DNA from: Mongoliibacter sp.
GTDB taxonomy: Bacteria > Bacteroidota > Bacteroidia > Cytophagales > Cyclobacteriaceae
Length of the DNA stretch: 32,267 bases
Assembly: GCF_007692705.1 (NCBI RefSeq)
Contig: NZ_REBN01000137.1
Span: 1 to 32,267 of the forward strand
Direction of reading: 5' to 3'
Below are positions 31,061 to 32,267 of the stretch, one piece after another (positions within the stretch are counted from its first letter, which is position 1; every line of letters begins with the position of its first letter). Made by a program: the position numbers and the translations under genes. The notes under the pieces were generated by a model. It saw nothing but the letters and a program-made list of their open reading frames with translations. It ran no database searches and was not told the DNA's origin.

Positions 31061-31122
31061 AAGGCTATCTCGGCTTACGGTATAGGTTAGATTATTCTGC
31101 TTGAGGAACAAATCCATTATTC

Positions 31123-31884
31123 ATGAAACTCAAAGACAAAGTTTTTATCATTACAGGGGCCACATCCGGCATGGGAAGGGCTATTGCGCTGAAGTTTGCC
31201 CAAGAAGGGGCAAAATTGATTTTAAGTGGAAGGAATGAGGAAAGTGGCATGTTCCTCCTAAATGAAATCAAAGGTTTGGGAACTGAAGCTTTTTTTCTTC
31301 CAGGTGATGTGGCCGAGGAGTCCTACAATCAGGATTTGGTCAAAACTGCCTTAGAGAAATATGGGAGAATTGATGGGCTCTCGGTCAATGCAGGTACCCT
31401 GGGTTTGGGTGCAATTACCGACCTGCCTTCAGCATCTTGGCAGCGGACCTTTGCCGTAAATGTTGATGCTGCTTTCTACCTGTTGAAGGCAGCCTTACCG
31501 GAATTGAAAAAAAGCCTGACCGGCAACGTATTGATCAATGCCTCCATTGCGGCTTTTAAAAATTTCCCCAATCATCCGGCTTATTGCGCATCCAAGGCAG
31601 CCCTTGTGGCATTATCCAAGCAGGCAGCTGTGGATTACGCTCCTGAGGTCAGGGTAAATTGCATTTGCCCGGGGCCTGTGGATACTCCCTTTATCCATGC
31701 CTCAGCGGTTGCATTTCCGGATCCAGCCAAAGCTGTAGAGGATGCAGGGAAAAATACCCCATTGAAAAGACTTGGTCTTCCAGATGATGTGGCTAAGCTT
31801 GCACTGTTTCTAGCTTCTGAAGATGCCTCTTGGATTACAGGGGCAGTTTATACTATTGATGGTGGCGCAATGGTCAAAAGCTAG
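31123..31884 (+). CDS. Short-chain dehydrogenase/reductase (classical SDR)
   Basis: A 253-residue oxidoreductase of normal length. The Rossmann motif TGATSGMGRA (11-20) binds NAD(P); Asn89-Ala90-Gly91 (VNAGTLG) stabilises the sheet. The catalytic residues are Ser141 (NASIAAF), Tyr154 and Lys158 (YCASK). The C-terminal ITGAVYTIDGGAMV is typical of 3-oxoacyl-ACP reductase-like SDRs. SGRNEES after the second strand, with Arg at the position that favours NADPH, hints at NADP preference. The substrate cannot be told. It starts 62 bases after the toxin gene and is probably transcribed separately. Confidence 0.93.
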   Translation: MKLKDKVFIITGATSGMGRAIALKFAQEGAKLILSGRNEESGMFLLNEIKGLGTEAFFLPGDVAEESYNQDLVKTALEKYGRIDGLSVNAGTLGLGAITDLPSASWQRTFAVNVDAAFYLLKAALPELKKSLTGNVLINASIAAFKNFPNHPAYCASKAALVALSKQAAVDYAPEVRVNCICPGPVDTPFIHASAVAFPDPAKAVEDAGKNTPLKRLGLPDDVAKLALFLASEDASWITGAVYTIDGGAMVKS

Positions 31885-32267
31885 GATAAAACTTAGTTTT
31901 GGTTGTCTTTGGCTTTCTTTAAGATAGTTTTCTAATGAACCACATAGGTAATAAAAGGAAACAAAAGAAGAGTCTTTTCTTTTGTGTCTCCTTTGGGACT
32001 TTTCTCGTTTTTCAGGACAGGTAGTGGTTAAAATTTTTCCTTTGACTTGCTTAGAAGAATAATTGCAGTCTTAAGATCAGGCACTGATTTTTAAATCACG
32101 GATGAAATAATCAAAAGACTTTGTCTCCAACTTCCTTTGCGCTTCTTTGCGCCTTCGCTCTCTCCCGATTCTCGGGACAAGCTTTGCGAGAAAATCTCTG
32201 TGGACTCTGTGACTCCTATGTTGAAAAACAAGCTAATGAGCTAAAATTTCACATAATTATTCCAATC
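31885..32267. other. Gene-free right end, 383 bases
   Basis: No reading frame here is supported. An imperfect hairpin follows the SDR gene (AAAGGA-A-ACAAAAGAA at 31954-31969 with TTCTTTTGT-GTC-TCCTTT at 31977-31994); it lacks a clean T run, so a terminator role is uncertain. Further right come short-period tracts (ctttgcgctt, ctttgcgcct at 32132-32151; minus-strand CACAGAGTCCACAGAGA at about 32197-32213) and a TCCCGA-TTC-TCGGGA hairpin at 32163-32177. Confidence 0.6.

Overview
The window looks like chromosomal DNA of a Bacteroidota bacterium, most probably Cytophagales of the Cyclobacteriaceae type (Algoriphagus/Belliella-like); the rank below phylum is inference. Support: low G+C with AT-rich spacers; a core promoter of the Bacteroidota form (TTTG, 19 bp, TAnnTTTG) that can be read directly upstream of tRNA-Phe and of the nitrilase gene; almost no Shine-Dalgarno sequences; and families typical of the phylum (DUF4252, DUF4403, an Oar-like TonB receptor with a carboxypeptidase-regulatory-like domain, bacilliredoxin YtxJ, bacterial GGGP synthase, LytTR response regulators).

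Layout. 1-3.1 kb (minus strand): a cell-envelope stress-type cassette with an ECF sigma factor, an overlapping small membrane protein that is probably its anti-sigma factor, two secreted DUF4252 proteins and an unrecognised secreted protein. 3.2-3.4 kb: an orphan palindromic operator and a tRNA-Phe gene with promoter and terminator. 3.5-9.4 kb (plus strand): a membrane/soluble iron-sulfur electron-transfer pair, PIN-PhoH, a nitrilase-family amidase, a decayed family-2 glycosyltransferase and a small secreted protein. 9.4-18.9 kb (minus strand): two LytTR response regulators, a LytS-type histidine kinase, uvrA, an AsmA-like envelope protein, a lytic transglycosylase and a LOG-family protein. 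19.0-21.2 kb (plus strand): a YkgJ-type cysteine-cluster protein, then a tightly overlapping set of holin-like membrane protein, unknown membrane protein and GGGP synthase. 21.2-21.8 kb: a gene-free block packed with hairpin and short-period repeats. 21.8-28.4 kb: pheS, a fasciclin protein, a lysoplasmalogenase-family membrane protein, a large Oar-like TonB receptor with an array of TTAACA boxes upstream, and ytxJ. 28.5-32.3 kb: a DUF4403 lipoprotein, a DUF6922/AbiEii-type toxin-antitoxin pair, an SDR oxidoreductase and a repeat-bearing gene-free end.

Most genes are ordinary chromosomal housekeeping or envelope genes. The parts most worth a second look are not large genes: (i) degenerate 7-nt-period tracts in at least three intergenic places, with a separate 8-nt-period family whose copies flank the 21.2-21.8 kb block in opposite orientation; (ii) three copies of a strong 10-bp hairpin in that block; (iii) phased TTAACA boxes resembling a PHO box upstream of the TonB receptor; (iv) the overlapping DUF6922/nucleotidyltransferase pair; (v) an orphan promoter/operator next to tRNA-Phe; and (vi) the GGGP synthase operon with its unexplained membrane partners.
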